This document shows positions 6,145 to 6,758 of a DNA stretch of 6,758 nucleotides, in pieces. The translations under genes and the position numbers were made by a program. The notes under the pieces were generated by a model. It was not told the origin of the DNA. It did not search any database and was given only the letters and a program-made list of their open reading frames with translations. Position 1 is the first letter of the stretch; each line of letters begins with the position of its first letter. Origin of the DNA: Patulibacter sp. (GTDB taxonomy: Bacteria; Actinomycetota; Thermoleophilia; Solirubrobacterales; Solirubrobacteraceae); contig JALRCL010000310.1 in assembly GCA_023268575.1 (NCBI GenBank), positions 1 to 6,758 on the forward strand, given 5' to 3'.

Positions 6145-6162
6145 CGCGAGGGGCGCGAGGGG
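6145..6162. repeat. tandem 9-base repeat directly before the ccmC start
   Basis: CGCGAGGGG occurs twice with no gap (6145-6153 and 6154-6162), touching the ccmC ATG. On the coding strand it reads CCCCTCGCG twice, so it is not a ribosome binding site. It may be a slippage duplication; whether it affects translation cannot be told from the sequence. Confidence 0.4.
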
Positions 6163-6203
6163 GGCCGGACGGGACGACCGGAGCGGGCGGAGGAGCGCCC
6201 GCC

Positions 6204-6758
6204 TCAGTCCTCGACGATCCCCTCGGAGACCGCCCAGCCGACCAGCAGGAACACCAGATCATAGAGCGCCAGGGCCAGCCACCACCGCCCGTCCACGACG
6301 CCCGGATCGGCGCGCAGCAGCGGGCCGAGCGCCTCGGAGGCGATCGCGATGGCCGGGATCGTCAGCGGGACGCCCAGGAGCGGCACGAGCAGCTCGCGGG
6401 AGCGGGCGGCCGCGGCGATCGCCCCGACGACCGCCCCGACCGCCGCGATGCCGAGGTCCACGAGCACGAGGAGGGCCACGACCTGGGCGATCTCGCCCGC
6501 CCCGGGCGCGCTCGAGAGCAGGAGGAACGCGAACAGCGGCAGGGCCACGGCGTGCAGCGCGAGCAGGAACGTCCACAGCGCGAGCGCCTTGGCGAGCACG
6601 AGCGCGGCGGGCGAGGCCGGGGTCAGGCGGTAAGCGTCGAGCTGGCCCTCGTCCTGCTCGGCCGTCCACAGGCGCCCGATCCCGAGCAGCGCCGCCAGCA
6701 GCGTCGTGACGAGCAGGACCCCGGCCGCGAGCGGCCCGTCGATCGAGCCGTCCTGCAG
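6204..6758 (-). CDS. ccmB: heme exporter protein CcmB, 5' end outside the window
   Basis: The membrane subunit that works with the ATPase CcmA in the CcmABCD complex of cytochrome c maturation. The frame is open from the right edge to a TGA at 6204-6206, giving 184 residues; the family is about 220, so roughly 35-40 N-terminal residues are missing. In visible numbering, helices lie at about 11-30, 54-81, 91-117, 123-145 and 159-177. The sequence RLWTAEQDEGQLDAYRL (29-45), followed by TPASPAALVLAKALALW, is the typical loop-plus-helix of CcmB, and ARSRELLVPLLGVPLTIP (118-135) is the best conserved later segment. A GTG at 6599 is internal and not the start, because family similarity continues upstream to the edge. 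ccmA is expected just outside. The ATP-driven step of CcmAB serves release of heme-loaded CcmE rather than simple heme transport in the well-studied E. coli system. Confidence 0.92.
   Translation of the reverse strand: MQDGSIDGPLAAGVLLVTTLLAALLGIGRLWTAEQDEGQLDAYRLTPASPAALVLAKALALWTFLLALHAVALPLFAFLLLSSAPGAGEIAQVVALLVLVDLGIAAVGAVVGAIAAAARSRELLVPLLGVPLTIPAIAIASEALGPLLRADPGVVDGRWWLALALYDLVFLLVGWAVSEGIVED

Noticed and set aside
5399..6262. Upstream part of the ccmD frame, open to an ATG at 6262
   Set aside because: It overlaps ccmC in another frame and is Pro/Arg/Ala-rich. Only the part after the GTG at 5398 looks like a real protein.

Overview
The window comes from a very GC-rich bacterium and is almost fully coded on the minus strand. 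Read in the direction of transcription (from high to low coordinates) the gene order is ccmB (5' end cut by the window edge), ccmC, a small ccmD-like gene, hemA, hemC, a fused cobA-hemD, and a SAM hydrolase of the DUF62 family. GC-rich third codon positions, HemA (five-carbon route to 5-aminolevulinate) and system I cytochrome c maturation genes beside a hemA-hemC-cobA/hemD cluster suggest a deep-branching high-GC actinobacterium, for example of Thermoleophilia type. Chloroflexota, Deinococcota or Gemmatimonadota cannot be excluded from this sequence alone. The taxonomic guess is inference.

Layout. Positions 6758-5177 hold the heme-handling part: CcmB and CcmC are membrane subunits of the heme exporter/handling complex that passes heme to the cytochrome c maturation machinery, and the CcmD-like protein is a one-helix accessory subunit. 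CcmA would be expected just beyond the right edge. Positions 5177-1243 hold the tetrapyrrole part: HemA makes glutamate-1-semialdehyde from glutamyl-tRNA, HemC makes hydroxymethylbilane from porphobilinogen, the HemD domain closes it to uroporphyrinogen III, and the CobA domain methylates uroporphyrinogen III to precorrin-2 for siroheme or cobalamin. HemL and HemB, needed between HemA and HemC, are not in the window. Several junctions are very tight: the ccmD stop and hemA start share one base (TGATG), the hemA stop and hemC start overlap by four bases (GTGA), and ccmD starts 14 bases after ccmC with a good ribosome binding site. This supports one transcript that links heme synthesis to heme delivery.

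Positions 1242-1066 are a 177-base GC-rich spacer, followed by the SAM hydrolase gene (1065-256). A short stem-loop sits on its stop codon. Positions 1-239 differ from the rest: GC is about 58% by hand count (139 of 240 bases), there is no recognisable gene, several short inverted repeats are present, and one + strand frame open from the left edge to a TAG at 126-128 may be the tail of a neighbouring convergent gene.

No tRNA, rRNA, CRISPR array, insertion sequence or convincing promoter was found. The main operon promoter is presumably to the right of the window. I see no clearly new system here. The points most worth checking are the altered tryptophan-rich motif of CcmC, the ccm-hem linkage, and the SAM hydrolase at the end of a SAM-using pathway.
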